A stretch of DNA of 5,555 nt from Rhodospirillaceae bacterium. Its GTDB lineage: Bacteria; Pseudomonadota; Alphaproteobacteria; UBA8366; GCA-2717185. Below, one piece after another: positions 5,363 to 5,555 of the stretch; the stretch's first letter is position 1; each line of letters opens with the position of its first letter. Below the pieces are notes generated by a model that was not told the DNA's origin, did not search any database, and saw nothing but the letters and a program-made list of their open reading frames with translations. Made by a program: the position numbers and the translations under genes. The stretch spans positions 1 to 5,555 of the forward strand of contig JABJJH010000467.1 in the NCBI GenBank assembly GCA_018660965.1, read 5' to 3'.

Positions 5363-5555
5363 AACTCGCGCCTTTATTGCCCCTGCCTTGGGCGTATAAT
5401 ATCCACACACGCAATTTTCGGGAACAGTTTTATCCCGCATTTCCCAAGTAAAAGGGAGAAGTCACTCCTCTGACGACAATTAATGTGTTATATTGCAGCA
5501 TGTTAAGTGGGCTTAAGGCGGCGGATCATGGATCACCCAAAGGGTGCAAGCGAAA
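5363..5555. other. Upstream region of motA; no gene recognised, possible rightward start at the edge
   Basis: I recognise no coding sequence here. TATAAT at 5395-5400 is a perfect -10 hexamer on the plus strand but has no good -35. The same AT core read on the minus strand gives TATTAT (five of six), with only a weak TTCCCG 17 bases before it as a possible motA promoter. CGGGA (5419-5423) and TCCCG (5433-5437) form a weak 5-bp inverted repeat, and CACCC-AAA-GGGTG (5534-5546) is a small perfect hairpin. Two plus-strand ATGs, at 5500 and 5528, open frames that run off the right edge. The one at 5528 has AAGGCG about 8 bases before it. With only 9-18 codons visible neither can be called a gene. 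Confidence 0.3.

Noticed and set aside
5109..5414. Minus-strand frame overlapping the start of motA
   Set aside because: It overlaps the motA coding region in another frame, needs a non-ATG start, and has a composition unlike a membrane or other known protein.
5411..5428. Sigma-54 or flagellar sigma-28 promoter before motA
   Set aside because: The TTGC element has no GG at the required spacing for sigma-54, and a GATAA near 5430-5434 has no TAAA at the right distance for sigma-28.
5519..5555. Start of a riboswitch such as a cyclic-di-GMP type I element
   Set aside because: A small CACCC-AAA-GGGTG hairpin is present, but the conserved core sequences of the classes I know are not.

Overview
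The window comes from a Gram-negative, flagellated bacterium with respiratory c-type cytochromes. This rests on a MotA/MotB stator pair, whose MotB ends in an OmpA-type peptidoglycan-binding domain, and on an exported multiheme cytochrome c. Base composition is moderately GC-rich. The genes do not identify a phylum and I do not assign one. All five recognisable genes lie on the minus strand, so transcription runs from right to left. I see no tRNA, rRNA, CRISPR array, transposase or insertion-sequence end.

In order of transcription: motA (4529-5326) and motB (3854-4522) form a tight two-gene operon for the flagellar stator. A 117-base gap with a fair sigma-70-type promoter then precedes a thiamine-diphosphate enzyme of the acetolactate synthase large-subunit family (2072-3736). 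A 169-base gap follows, holding two back-to-back palindromes. One has 14-bp perfect arms and contains an exact CRP-type core, TGTGA-N6-TCACA. Next is a metallo-beta-lactamase-fold phosphodiesterase-like hydrolase (1078-1902). After a 163-base gap with direct repeats and a bulged hairpin comes a tetraheme cytochrome of the c554 type (1-914), whose 3' end is cut off by the left edge.

motA and motB work together as the ion-driven torque generator. The other three genes have no obvious shared pathway and each has its own leader, so they look like separate transcription units rather than one operon. The acetolactate synthase has no regulatory subunit or acetolactate decarboxylase beside it here.

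The right end (5327-5555) holds the motA leader with a GC-rich hairpin, then sequence in which I cannot recognise a gene. A rightward reading frame could begin near 5500 or 5528, but too little is visible.

The most interesting signal is the CRP-like palindrome. It sits where a class II activator site would sit for the metallohydrolase gene. I found no clear evidence of a wholly new system. The genes are members of known families, and the unusual content is in the intergenic regulatory DNA.
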